A DNA stretch of 25,362 nt from CAYSPS01 sp964432975 (GCA_964432975.1 CAYSPS010000011.1:1-25362), one strand, 5' to 3'; shown: positions 15,486-23,128, counted from the first letter of the stretch. Program-made: numbers and translations. The notes: generated from the sequence alone by a model not told the origin.

Positions 15486-16070
15486 ATGAAAAAACTATTA
15501 TTATTTTTGTTCATTAGTATCTCCACCTCACTTTTGGCGAAAACCGGGCAGCTGGATGAAGCAAATGCTCGGTTCACTTACAAAGGGAGGCCAATTCATC
15601 CGTTTTTGATTAAAGAATTCTCCAATTGGCTTTCGGATAACCGTCCGCCAATGGTAACGACCGTTGATGTTGCTGCGGCATATGATACGAATAAGTACCA
15701 GAAGAGTAGTATTGAAAAGCAGGGTGACTGGTGGGTTGTTAAGAAACAAGGAAAGGATATTGGTGAGTCTTTCGGTTATCACTGGCTTAATAAGTTGGCC
15801 AATGGAATCCATGTGGTCGAGACTGGTAATAGCGGAGAAGGATCGGGTGTTTTTATGGCTCTGGTGTTTATCAAGTTTTGCGAAGGTGAGATTTTTAGTG
15901 AAGGCAAGAGAGAAAAACAGCTACTCATGTCGATTGTAGGCATATATTCTTTGGGCGATAGATATAAGGGCAAGATAAAAGTTTACCCAGATAAAGTTTT
16001 CATTCCTGCCTCCAAAGATCAGTTTCGTGGTGGCCCAATTGATAAAGACGTCGAGCTGAAATTAACATAA
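15486..16070 (+). CDS. Secreted protein between direct repeats, unknown function
   Basis: A 194-residue protein with a signal peptide (MKKLLLFLFISISTSLLA, cleavage near residue 18). I do not recognise the family; the mature part carries Trp-rich and Gly-rich pieces (GDWWVVKK, GNSGEGSGVFMALVF) that suggest a compact beta-rich domain with one cysteine. A GTG at 15462 would add eight residues; I prefer the ATG because the signal peptide then has a normal basic start, though neither has a ribosome site. Codon use differs from the neighbours: ten of 22 lysines are AAG and three of six arginines are AGA or AGG, while CGT/CGC dominates in the genes around it. Together with the 32-bp direct repeats on both sides, this suggests an acquired cassette. 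Confidence 0.75.
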   Translation: MKKLLLFLFISISTSLLAKTGQLDEANARFTYKGRPIHPFLIKEFSNWLSDNRPPMVTTVDVAAAYDTNKYQKSSIEKQGDWWVVKKQGKDIGESFGYHWLNKLANGIHVVETGNSGEGSGVFMALVFIKFCEGEIFSEGKREKQLLMSIVGIYSLGDRYKGKIKVYPDKVFIPASKDQFRGGPIDKDVELKLT

Positions 16071-16099
16071 AACTGAGTAGTTGACATCACCATATGGGC

Positions 16100-16131
16100 A
16101 TAGCGCAGCACACTAGTTCATGCGCAACAAT
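16100..16131. repeat. 32-bp direct repeat, copy 2
   Basis: This matches copy 1 (15338-15369) at 29 of 32 positions in the same orientation and starts 30 bases after the stop codon of the bracketed gene. A 14-bp all-AT palindrome (16135-16148) follows it. Confidence 0.8.
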
Positions 16132-16156
16132 AAAAAATTTTAAAATTTATTTTAGA

Positions 16157-17458
16157 CTAACACCAGGGGCACATTTTTGGTTTATGCACCATGCGATACA
16201 TCACCGAGCCAACTAAACACAATAAAATAAAAATTATCAGGGCATGTGGACCATTTTTGAGAAAACCATTAACACAAAACATAATAAATAGCGCGCAATT
16301 AATAAGCGCTAATACAGCGATCAATTTCGTGTGTGCAGTTTTAAAAACACGCCAGGCAAGTGCACTAAATGCGCACATGCTTACGGTATATGCCAACGTG
16401 CTGCCAAGCACACTAATTTGTTGCAACGTAATTTGCTGCGCGCCAGTACCAAGCAAATATGCTATACATAAAAAAGCTTCGACAAATAAACACCAGTATG
16501 CAATGCCAGCGCGATTTTTTTGTACAAAACTATCACAATAAACAACATGTCGATTGTCAGCAAGCGCATGTAAATTCCATGCATTACTAAATAAAATTCC
16601 ATATGCACCACCAAGTGCAGAAACGCCCATACAAAAATAAAGCAATAAACGTAAAGATTCGCTTCTAAATCCAACCGATTGCAAGAAAAAAGCAATACCA
16701 TCAAAAGATGGTATCAAGCTCATCAGTGTTTGATCGATACCAGCATAATAAGCAAGCTGATAAAACAAATAAACGCTCACGGCAATCACATATGAAATAA
16801 TCACCGCGCGTGGCGCATTACGTTGCGAATTTTGTATTTGACGACTAAGCGATAATGTTGCTTCAAAACCAGAACAGGCAAACAACGCAAGGGGCAAGCC
16901 AAGAACAATGCCAGAAAAATTTATTGTCGCAAAATTAAATAACTGTGGCGCAAAGCGCATCAGACCAACAAGCGTGATCAAAACAATGGGAATTGATTTT
17001 AAGCATAAAAAACTGACTAGAATAGATTTTCCAATTCGCATGTTTAATAAATTAAAAATGACAAACATGGTGATGATAATGGTATCTAAAACAAAGAGGG
17101 GAATACTGGCGAGTGGCACAAGTAATTTTTGCGCCAAGAAAGAAAAAAAGTGAATCATAAGCGCTGCTGATGCAGGCTTGGCAATAAAATAGCACCATGC
17201 GCTGATAAAACCCCAAAAGGGGCCAAGACTTTTGTTGCCAATATCATAAAAACTACTTTCTTCATAACATTTGAGCAACTGCGCCATCGCCAAAATGAGC
17301 GGCACCAACAAAATACTCACAATTATGTAGGGTGCAAAACCCCATGCACCAGCAAATTGCGCCAATGGGATGCTATTTAAAAAGATCCCGGTACCCAACA
17401 TAATGTTAAGATTAATAACAACTGCGGCTGGTAAAGACAATTTATATTCGTTGGCCAT
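16157..17458 (-). CDS. APC-superfamily amino acid permease
   Basis: A 433-residue integral membrane protein with about twelve helices, of the amino acid-polyamine-organocation (APC) superfamily. The first helix carries the substrate-binding stretch NLNIMLGTGIF, the usual G-x-G-I-F signature, and a conserved segment LALFACSGFEATLSLSRQIQNS lies in the middle. The specific substrate cannot be read from sequence; amino acid or polyamine uptake from the host is the sensible guess for an organism with reduced metabolism. I set the start at the ATG ending at 17458, because AAAGGAA (17462-17468) lies 3 bases ahead; frames extended to 17488 or 17518 lack a ribosome site. It is the last gene of the six-gene minus-strand run, 78 bases after the methyltransferase gene. 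Confidence 0.88.
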   Translation of the reverse strand: MANEYKLSLPAAVVINLNIMLGTGIFLNSIPLAQFAGAWGFAPYIIVSILLVPLILAMAQLLKCYEESSFYDIGNKSLGPFWGFISAWCYFIAKPASAALMIHFFSFLAQKLLVPLASIPLFVLDTIIITMFVIFNLLNMRIGKSILVSFLCLKSIPIVLITLVGLMRFAPQLFNFATINFSGIVLGLPLALFACSGFEATLSLSRQIQNSQRNAPRAVIISYVIAVSVYLFYQLAYYAGIDQTLMSLIPSFDGIAFFLQSVGFRSESLRLLLYFCMGVSALGGAYGILFSNAWNLHALADNRHVVYCDSFVQKNRAGIAYWCLFVEAFLCIAYLLGTGAQQITLQQISVLGSTLAYTVSMCAFSALAWRVFKTAHTKLIAVLALINCALFIMFCVNGFLKNGPHALIIFILLCLVGSVMYRMVHKPKMCPWC

Positions 17459-17536
17459 AGGTTCCTTTACGCACTGCTTGCTCATGATCAGCTTATCGCA
17501 CGTGCAGATAAATACCAATAAACTGTAATTGAAAAA

Positions 17537-18277
17537 CTAAAGAACTTGTGAAACGTATAATGCAATTGCACCAGCAATTGCTGCGTTTAAGCTTTCTGCT
17601 TGCCCAGGCATTGCAAGCGTCAGTTGCTTTTCACATTGTTTGAGCCATTGGTTTGGTATGCCATGCGCTTCGCTGCCAACAACCAATAAGCCTGTTTTTA
17701 GCCCCGGCTTTATTATGGTGCCGCCACGTGGCACTAAAGCGCACAACTCTGGCCGTTTTTTGTAAGCGACCACGTCGGCCCAACTCATGTGAATAACCTG
17801 CGCCAATCCAATAGTGCCTGCGGATGCTTGCACCACTTTTGGCTGCCAAGGATCAGCGCCTTCAATAATAATTACCTGTTTCACCCCAAAAGCGATTGAC
17901 GTGCGAATTAATGTGCCCATATTTCCTGGATCATTGATTTGACACAAAACTAAGCCGGGCACAAGTTCGTCAGGTATTGTTGTTTGTGGAACTTTAAAAA
18001 CACCCAAAACTCCACTTGGTGTTGTGCTTGCAGAGATTTTTTTCATCACCGCTGGCGTTACCTGAACCAGCCTCTCACCCAAATCAAATTTTTGTGCTTG
18101 TTCAAGCAATTCGTGCGTAAAAAACAAGTATGCGCATGGCACACTCTCATGGAAAAGTGCCTGACACGTTCGCACACCATCAGCAATAAAAAGTTTTTGT
18201 TCTTCACGCCCTTTGGCCGTGTGCAAGCGCACAATAGATTTGACTAATAAATTTTCAGAAGAAACAATTACCTTCAT
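17537..18277 (-). CDS. TrmH/SpoU-family RNA 2'-O-methyltransferase
   Basis: A 246-residue SPOUT enzyme that would methylate a ribose 2'-OH in rRNA or tRNA using S-adenosylmethionine. It has an N-terminal substrate-binding domain (about 1-95, with KGREEQKLFIADGVRT) and the three SpoU motifs: NDPGNMGTLIRT (115-126), VVGSEAHGIP (199-208) and MPGQAESLNAAIAGAIALY (223-241), which form the trefoil knot and cofactor site. It resembles the 23S rRNA methyltransferases of the RlmB/TsnR/YsgA kind more than tRNA TrmH, which lacks that N-terminal domain. The target nucleotide is unknown. It starts 9 bases after the DUF1796 gene with no ribosome site of its own, so it is probably translated by coupling. 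Confidence 0.92.
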   Translation of the reverse strand: MKVIVSSENLLVKSIVRLHTAKGREEQKLFIADGVRTCQALFHESVPCAYLFFTHELLEQAQKFDLGERLVQVTPAVMKKISASTTPSGVLGVFKVPQTTIPDELVPGLVLCQINDPGNMGTLIRTSIAFGVKQVIIIEGADPWQPKVVQASAGTIGLAQVIHMSWADVVAYKKRPELCALVPRGGTIIKPGLKTGLLVVGSEAHGIPNQWLKQCEKQLTLAMPGQAESLNAAIAGAIALYVSQVL

Positions 18278-18286
18278 AAATCTAGC

Positions 18287-19051
18287 TTACTTCTTATTCA
18301 CATTCTTTGGCAAAAGTCCAACAGATTGAAAAATCTTTTCCCAAACCGCATCTATGCCTTCCCAAGGTAAATCTGGATGATAAAAATTACGTACTCGGGG
18401 TATGTGCCAATCAACTTTGCAATCTGGTTGACTATCTACCGCAATAATAGTGAACTGGAGTTTTGGAAATTTTCTTTTAAATAAATTTACCAATTCATGG
18501 GCACGCCGACGATCAATATCACTTACATTGCCAAAATTCATCGCACGTACAAAATATACATACTTTCCCGAAGTAAGCGCTTTATAAAATCGCCGGATAC
18601 GCCGCTGCACACGCTCACGCAACAATGGCCAATAAGTGCTAAAAAAATTTTCATGATTAGCCTCTTTAGGACATAAATGGGCAAAAGTAAACCCACGACT
18701 CCCATCCATTTCATAACCATATAGTGTATTCCAAATTCTCACATGGCTGCGAAAGTGAATAAGATTCTCATCAAGTAATTGCGCAAAATCATTTTTGATT
18801 AATCTGACAAGTGCATCATGGCGCGTCACACACCAATCAAATGGGTAAGCCATGTAACGTAGCCCATGCACACGAATCTGTGCCACCGGCTGGCATGCAA
18901 CACCAAGCGAAATCACGATAGGTTTGGGACCATAAATTATTTGATTTTCTTCTGCCTCAGTTATGTCGCCATGTTCTATAACATCGGCCCAAAGAGTAAA
19001 ATTGAACAAAGATGCTATAATTACAACAAATATTCTAAGACAAACGTTCAT
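18287..19051 (-). CDS. Secreted DUF1796 protein (putative papain-like cysteine peptidase)
   Basis: A 254-residue protein of the DUF1796 family, described as putative papain-like cysteine peptidases. The family signature is easy to see: ISLGVACQPVAQIRVHGLR (47-65), MAYPFDWCVT (67-76), a following helix with DFAQLLDENL, an aromatic/His segment around 120-126, RIRRF (151-155), and KYVYFVRA (163-170). The candidate nucleophile is Cys53 in SLGVAC. Unusually for a family often found in the cytosol, it starts with a signal peptide (MNVCLRIFVVIIASLFNFTLWA), so it would act outside. I use the ATG ending at 19051, which overlaps the end of acs by 17 bases; an earlier TTG at 19069 is less likely. Translational coupling to acs is implied. 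Confidence 0.78.
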   Translation of the reverse strand: MNVCLRIFVVIIASLFNFTLWADVIEHGDITEAEENQIIYGPKPIVISLGVACQPVAQIRVHGLRYMAYPFDWCVTRHDALVRLIKNDFAQLLDENLIHFRSHVRIWNTLYGYEMDGSRGFTFAHLCPKEANHENFFSTYWPLLRERVQRRIRRFYKALTSGKYVYFVRAMNFGNVSDIDRRRAHELVNLFKRKFPKLQFTIIAVDSQPDCKVDWHIPRVRNFYHPDLPWEGIDAVWEKIFQSVGLLPKNVNKK

Positions 19052-21071
19052 CCCATAATTTTTCCACAATTTTCTGATCAGTCAACGTTGTTAAATCGCC
19101 AAAATCTTTTTTGCCCTGCGCAATGGCCTTCAAAATTCTGCGAACAATCTTGCCTGAGCGCGTTTTTGGCAGTGCATTGGCGAATTGAATTTTGTCTGGA
19201 CGCGCTATTGCGCCCAATTGTACCGCCACATGCTTTTTAAGTTCATTCGCTAAATCTGGAGAGCCAACTTCACCCGCATGCAACACAACAAATGCATAAA
19301 TCGCTTCGCCCTTGACGGCATGCGGAATTGGCACTACGGCGGCCTCTGCCACCGCTTTGTGACTCACGATTGCAGATTCAACTTCTGCCGTACCGATACG
19401 ATGTCCTGCAACTTTGATAACATCATCAACACGGCCCATAAGCCAATAGTCACCATCAGCATCTTTACGTGCAGCGTCACCGGTAAAATAATAGCCAGGA
19501 AATTTTGACCAATATGTTTTTTTAAAACGCTCATGATCACCAAATACCGTACGCATCATGCCCGGCCATGGTTTTTTGATAACGAGGTAGCCGCCAGCTT
19601 CTTTGCCTTCTTCATCTAAAATCACTGGCTCAATACCAAAAAATGGCCGCATCGCGCAACCTGGTTTTAAGTCATGCGCTCCTGGCAACGGTGTGATCAT
19701 AATGCCACCCGTCTCAGTTTGCCACCACGTGTCAACAATCGGACAATGCTGCTTGCCAACGTGCGTATAAAACCATTTCCATGGCTCCGGATTAATCGGT
19801 TCACCAACAGTACCCAACAAGTGCAATGATGACAAATCAAACCTGTTCAACACATTTTGCTCGCCAGACAACATGCGAATTAAAGTGGGCGCAGTATAAA
19901 AAGTATTAACTTTAAATTTTTGAATAATTTGCCAAAAACGATCTGCCATTGGATAAGTCGGAGATCCCTCATAAAGCACGGTCGTTGCACAATTTGACAA
20001 TGGTCCGTATACAACATAGGTGTGTCCCGTAATCCAACCAATATCAGCTGAACACCAATAAATATCTTTTAAATGATAATCAAAAATATATTTAAATGTT
20101 TGTTGTGCATACAAGAGATACCCTGCACTCGTATGCAATACCCCTTTTGGTTTACCCGTTGTACCAGACGTATACAAAATAAACAATGGATCTTCAGCGT
20201 CCATCACCTCTGGTGCACAGGTACCAGCAATATCGGGCGCAGCCATCTCTTGATGCCACCAATAGTCACGCCCAGGATGCATGGTAATTTTTGCATGCAC
20301 ACGATCAACAACAACTACCGACCGCACACACGCACAATCTTTGAGCGCCGTATCGGCGATTGCTTTGAGTTCAACCACTTTACCATTGCGCCAACCGCCG
20401 TTCGCAGTAATAAGCAATCTACATTGGCTGTCTAAAATTCTATCTTTAAGCGCTGCTTGGCTAAAACCGCCAAACACCACTGAGTGAACCGCTCCAATGC
20501 GAGCACATGCAAGCATTGCAATAGGTAATTCAAGAATCATTGGTAAATAAATACAAACACGATCGCCTTTATGCACACCATGTTTTTTAAGCACGTTTGC
20601 AAAGCGACAAACGTGCTCGTGCAATTCTTTATACGTTAATTTTTTAACGTCATTTTCTGGCTCACCTTGCCAAATAAATGCAACACGATGAGCATCTTTT
20701 TCTAAAAAACGATCAACACAGTTATAACAGACATTAAGTTTACCATCGGAAAACCATGTTAAGCGCACATTCACTGGATCCCATGTGCGCACACATTTCC
20801 AGGGAGCAAACCACACAAGCTCGTGTGCACACTGCGCCCAAAATTTTTCTGGATTTGCAATCGATTCTTTATAGATGTGTTGATATTCTTCATCACTTTT
20901 TATAAACGCATGTGCGCGAAATTCATCGGTCGGGGGAAATGTTTGTAAAATAGATCGCTTTAAAACAGAAATATGACAGGCACTCGCAAGCAAAACAAAA
21001 AGCAGACTTGCGCACACGCCCAAATACTTTTTTCCCACCACCCCTCCTAAAAAATTTCTTATCACATTCAT
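19035..21071 (-). CDS. acs: Acetyl-CoA synthetase with N-terminal hydrophobic extension
   Basis: AMP-forming acetate-CoA ligase: acetate, ATP and CoA to acetyl-CoA. All motifs are present in 678 residues: P-loop-like YTSGTTGKPKG (300-310), WWQTETGG (449-456), YYFTGD (527-532), the hinge GRVDDVIKVAGHRIG (546-560) and the acetylatable Lys641 in PKTRSGK. The usual N-terminus begins near TFPPTDEF (44). Ahead of it is an extra stretch with KK at 14-15 and a hydrophobic segment at about 16-32, like a signal anchor. The first ATG overlaps the tgt stop as ATGA. A perfect AGGAGGGG at 21041-21048 also lies inside the frame, 4 bases before a GTG at 21038, which could be the real start; both forms keep the hydrophobic segment. 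Confidence 0.93.
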   Translation of the reverse strand: MNVIRNFLGGVVGKKYLGVCASLLFVLLASACHISVLKRSILQTFPPTDEFRAHAFIKSDEEYQHIYKESIANPEKFWAQCAHELVWFAPWKCVRTWDPVNVRLTWFSDGKLNVCYNCVDRFLEKDAHRVAFIWQGEPENDVKKLTYKELHEHVCRFANVLKKHGVHKGDRVCIYLPMILELPIAMLACARIGAVHSVVFGGFSQAALKDRILDSQCRLLITANGGWRNGKVVELKAIADTALKDCACVRSVVVVDRVHAKITMHPGRDYWWHQEMAAPDIAGTCAPEVMDAEDPLFILYTSGTTGKPKGVLHTSAGYLLYAQQTFKYIFDYHLKDIYWCSADIGWITGHTYVVYGPLSNCATTVLYEGSPTYPMADRFWQIIQKFKVNTFYTAPTLIRMLSGEQNVLNRFDLSSLHLLGTVGEPINPEPWKWFYTHVGKQHCPIVDTWWQTETGGIMITPLPGAHDLKPGCAMRPFFGIEPVILDEEGKEAGGYLVIKKPWPGMMRTVFGDHERFKKTYWSKFPGYYFTGDAARKDADGDYWLMGRVDDVIKVAGHRIGTAEVESAIVSHKAVAEAAVVPIPHAVKGEAIYAFVVLHAGEVGSPDLANELKKHVAVQLGAIARPDKIQFANALPKTRSGKIVRRILKAIAQGKKDFGDLTTLTDQKIVEKLWDERLS
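21041..21048 (-). promoter_or_regulatory. Strong ribosome site inside the 5' end of acs
   Basis: AGGAGGGG on the minus strand covers codons 8-11 of the longest acs frame and stands 4 bases ahead of an in-frame GTG (21038-21036). It matches the sites before the secreted genes at 5570 and 12417 and suggests that acs may start at this GTG, giving a 667-residue product. Confidence 0.5.
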
Positions 21072-22195
21072 ACAAGATCTTCTTGTATGCCCTGGCGAAT
21101 TTTTAACACAAACTGATTCATAAAGTAAAGATTGTGAATTGTCGCAAGTGTATATGCCGTTAATTCATGTGCTTTAAATAAATGCTGCAGATATGATGCG
21201 CTATAACGTGTACATGTTGCACACGCACATGATGGATCAATGGGATTTTGTTGGAATTTGTATCGTGCATTGAGAATTTTTTGTGGACCAGCATTCGTTA
21301 GCAGTAATCCATGCCGCGCACAACGTGTTGGATAAGAACTATCAAATGTATCAATACCAAGCTTGATGATCGTTTCTATTGAACGGTGTTCGCCAATTCC
21401 CAGTAAATGTCGTGGTTTTTCTGCGGGCACATGTGGCATAAGCGCGTGCAACATGTGCGCCATTTGTTCAAGATTTTTGCCCAAACTACCCCCAATCGCA
21501 AAACCGTCAAATGGCATCTGCGACAATAATGCTGCGCTGCGCGCACGCAAATGATCATCAGTGCCGCCATGAATAATGGCAAATATTGCTTGTTTTTTTT
21601 GATTTTTCAGATGCTCATCAAGCGAACGTTTTTGCCAACGATGCGTTCGCTCAAAAGATTCACGTAATTGCGCATCACGTGCATGATAGGGTAAAAGTTC
21701 ATCAAGGGGAAGAATAATATCAGCGCCCAAAATTTTTTGCGCCTGTACTGATGATTCTGGTGTTAGTGTCACCAAACTTCCATCGCGATATGAACGAAAC
21801 GTTACTCCTTCTTCGGTAACGCGAACAACGGTATTATTAAGTTTTTTGGTGCCACGACTTTTGAGCTCATCGTACACCGAACCATATGCCAGGCTAAAAA
21901 CCTGAAAGCCGCCAGAGTCGGTAATAATGGGCGTATGGCGCCCCATAAAATTGTGTAGACCACCAGCTTGCTCTATAACACGCAAACCCGGCTGCAACAA
22001 TAAGTGATAGGTATTGCAAAAAATAAGTTGTAAATCGATTTGTTCCAGTACTTTGCTATCAACAGCTTTGACTACTGCATTTGTCCCAACTGGCACAAAA
22101 CACGGCGTGTCTATAATGCCATGCGGCGTGTGTATGCGACCTACACGTGCGTGGCTTTTTTTGGATTGATAAAGCAGTTCAAAACGGAAAGACAT
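21068..22195 (-). CDS. tgt: tRNA-guanine transglycosylase (queuosine pathway)
   Basis: Tgt swaps G34 of GUN-anticodon tRNAs for a queuosine-type base. The 375-residue length is normal. Seen are TDSGGFQVFSL (92-102) with Asp93, the nucleophile Asp285 in TFDSSYPTR, and the zinc ligands Cys323, Cys325, Cys328 and His343. The residues that read the incoming base differ from preQ1-type bacterial enzymes: DELLPYH (165-171) instead of DECTPYP, IIHGG (208-211 region) instead of VQGG, and GGSLGK (235-240) instead of GGLAVGE, one residue shorter. A different substrate, such as queuine itself, is therefore possible. No queuosine biosynthesis genes are near. It starts 19 bases after the secreted orphan upstream and overlaps acs by 4 bases. 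Confidence 0.95.
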   Translation of the reverse strand: MSFRFELLYQSKKSHARVGRIHTPHGIIDTPCFVPVGTNAVVKAVDSKVLEQIDLQLIFCNTYHLLLQPGLRVIEQAGGLHNFMGRHTPIITDSGGFQVFSLAYGSVYDELKSRGTKKLNNTVVRVTEEGVTFRSYRDGSLVTLTPESSVQAQKILGADIILPLDELLPYHARDAQLRESFERTHRWQKRSLDEHLKNQKKQAIFAIIHGGTDDHLRARSAALLSQMPFDGFAIGGSLGKNLEQMAHMLHALMPHVPAEKPRHLLGIGEHRSIETIIKLGIDTFDSSYPTRCARHGLLLTNAGPQKILNARYKFQQNPIDPSCACATCTRYSASYLQHLFKAHELTAYTLATIHNLYFMNQFVLKIRQGIQEDLV

Positions 22196-22214
22196 GTACG
22201 TAAAACATTCTCAA

Positions 22215-22943
22215 TTATTTCAGCGCAACATATGTATATGGATTATTGGCAAAAGCAGTTGCATCCTTAACACGTACGATAACGCCATACGGTTTGTCTT
22301 GAACGTAGTATGATTCTTTTACCTTTTTATCGCTGCCATCTGGATACGCAAATGTTACTTGGCACGCACTTATCTTTGCCCCAGGCAACGAATGAGCATC
22401 GACAACTACCACTTCAAGATTAAGATGATCGGTACGCCGACGATACTCCTTAACGACTGCTGATGGCAATGCCGCCCGATACGTCAACGGTCCAAACTGA
22501 CTCTCTGGTCGCAAAAAGCGATGATAAATAAGAGAGTTTTCTTGGCTTTGCCCAATAGCAAATACACCTTTGGTAACTTCACCAGTGTTTTGACAGATCA
22601 TAACCCCAGGCGTATAAAAAGCCTTTACCGATTGCCGCCTCCAATTTTCATAAACAGTAACGGCTAAACCCAAATAATTTTTATCAAAAATATACGGATG
22701 CTTATGGTGCGCGGCAATATCTTGATCATCTAAATTGGACAGGCCACCATTTATCTTACGTTCATAGTCAACGGCTTTTGCAATTTGATTTTGCCAAAAT
22801 GCCAAACGCGGTGCATAGGTAAAACCTGTGTACTCTTTCTCTGCCTCGTGATACTTTGCCCCAGGATGCATTGCAAAAGAAGGGTTACTAAAACACAAAA
22901 ATGTACAAATAATGTTTCTCAAAAAAGACCTATACATAGCCAT
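22215..22943 (-). CDS. Secreted protein, unknown function
   Basis: A 242-residue protein, not recognised. It starts with a signal peptide (MAMYRSFLRNIICTFLCFSNPSFA, cleavage near residue 24; mature start MHPGA). The mature chain has a helical, Lys/Glu-rich first part, then a segment with VMICQNTGEVTKGVF and AYPDGSDKKVKESYYVQDKPYGVIVRV that suggests a beta-rich C-terminal domain. The ATG ending at 22943 follows AAGGGG by 4 bases. A good promoter lies upstream on the minus strand, so this is the first gene of the six-gene run that continues with tgt and acs. Confidence 0.75.
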   Translation of the reverse strand: MAMYRSFLRNIICTFLCFSNPSFAMHPGAKYHEAEKEYTGFTYAPRLAFWQNQIAKAVDYERKINGGLSNLDDQDIAAHHKHPYIFDKNYLGLAVTVYENWRRQSVKAFYTPGVMICQNTGEVTKGVFAIGQSQENSLIYHRFLRPESQFGPLTYRAALPSAVVKEYRRRTDHLNLEVVVVDAHSLPGAKISACQVTFAYPDGSDKKVKESYYVQDKPYGVIVRVKDATAFANNPYTYVALK

Positions 22944-23002
22944 AACACCCCTTATTAACTCAAGATTCTTTTCACAAAATATTGAACAAAATAATATATT
23001 TA

Positions 23003-23031
23003 AATTTAATCCAAATTTTGCAAATTGTCAA
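23003..23031 (-). promoter_or_regulatory. Promoter for the six-gene minus-strand run
   Basis: On the minus strand a perfect TTGACA (23031-23026) is followed after 17 bases by TAAATT (23008-23003). Transcription would start near 22996 and give a leader of about 50 bases, which contains CTTGAGT (22964-22958) just ahead of the ribosome site. Confidence 0.55.
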
Positions 23032-23071
23032 AAATACAGGAACGGAATCTCAGTTTTAATGAGTAAAAAAA

Positions 23072-23092
23072 CTTGAGTCATCTTCTATAAGG
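23072..23092 (+). promoter_or_regulatory. HAIR-like half-site upstream of groES
   Basis: CTTGAGT (23072-23078) equals the left half of the HspR operator HAIR (CTTGAGT-N7-ACTCAAG); the expected right half (23086-23092) reads TATAAGG and matches at only three of seven positions. It ends just ahead of the -35 box. The half-site word also occurs inside coding sequence in this window, so chance is possible. Confidence 0.3.
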
Positions 23093-23099
23093 TCTTTTC

Positions 23100-23128
23100 T
23101 TGCAAATCATTTTTTTTTTGCTTATAAT
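23100..23128 (+). promoter_or_regulatory. Promoter for groES-groEL
   Basis: TTGCAA (23100-23105) and a perfect TATAAT (23123-23128) are 17 bases apart. The start would fall near 23135, about 42 bases before groES. I see no CIRCE element (TTAGCACTC-N9-GAGTGCTAA) here, so HrcA control is unlikely. Confidence 0.65.

Noticed and set aside
21000..21071. Lipoprotein signal in the Acs N-terminus (LASAC)
   Set aside because: The residue three before Cys is Ala, not the usual Leu, so the lipobox is weak; a signal anchor explains the segment at least as well.
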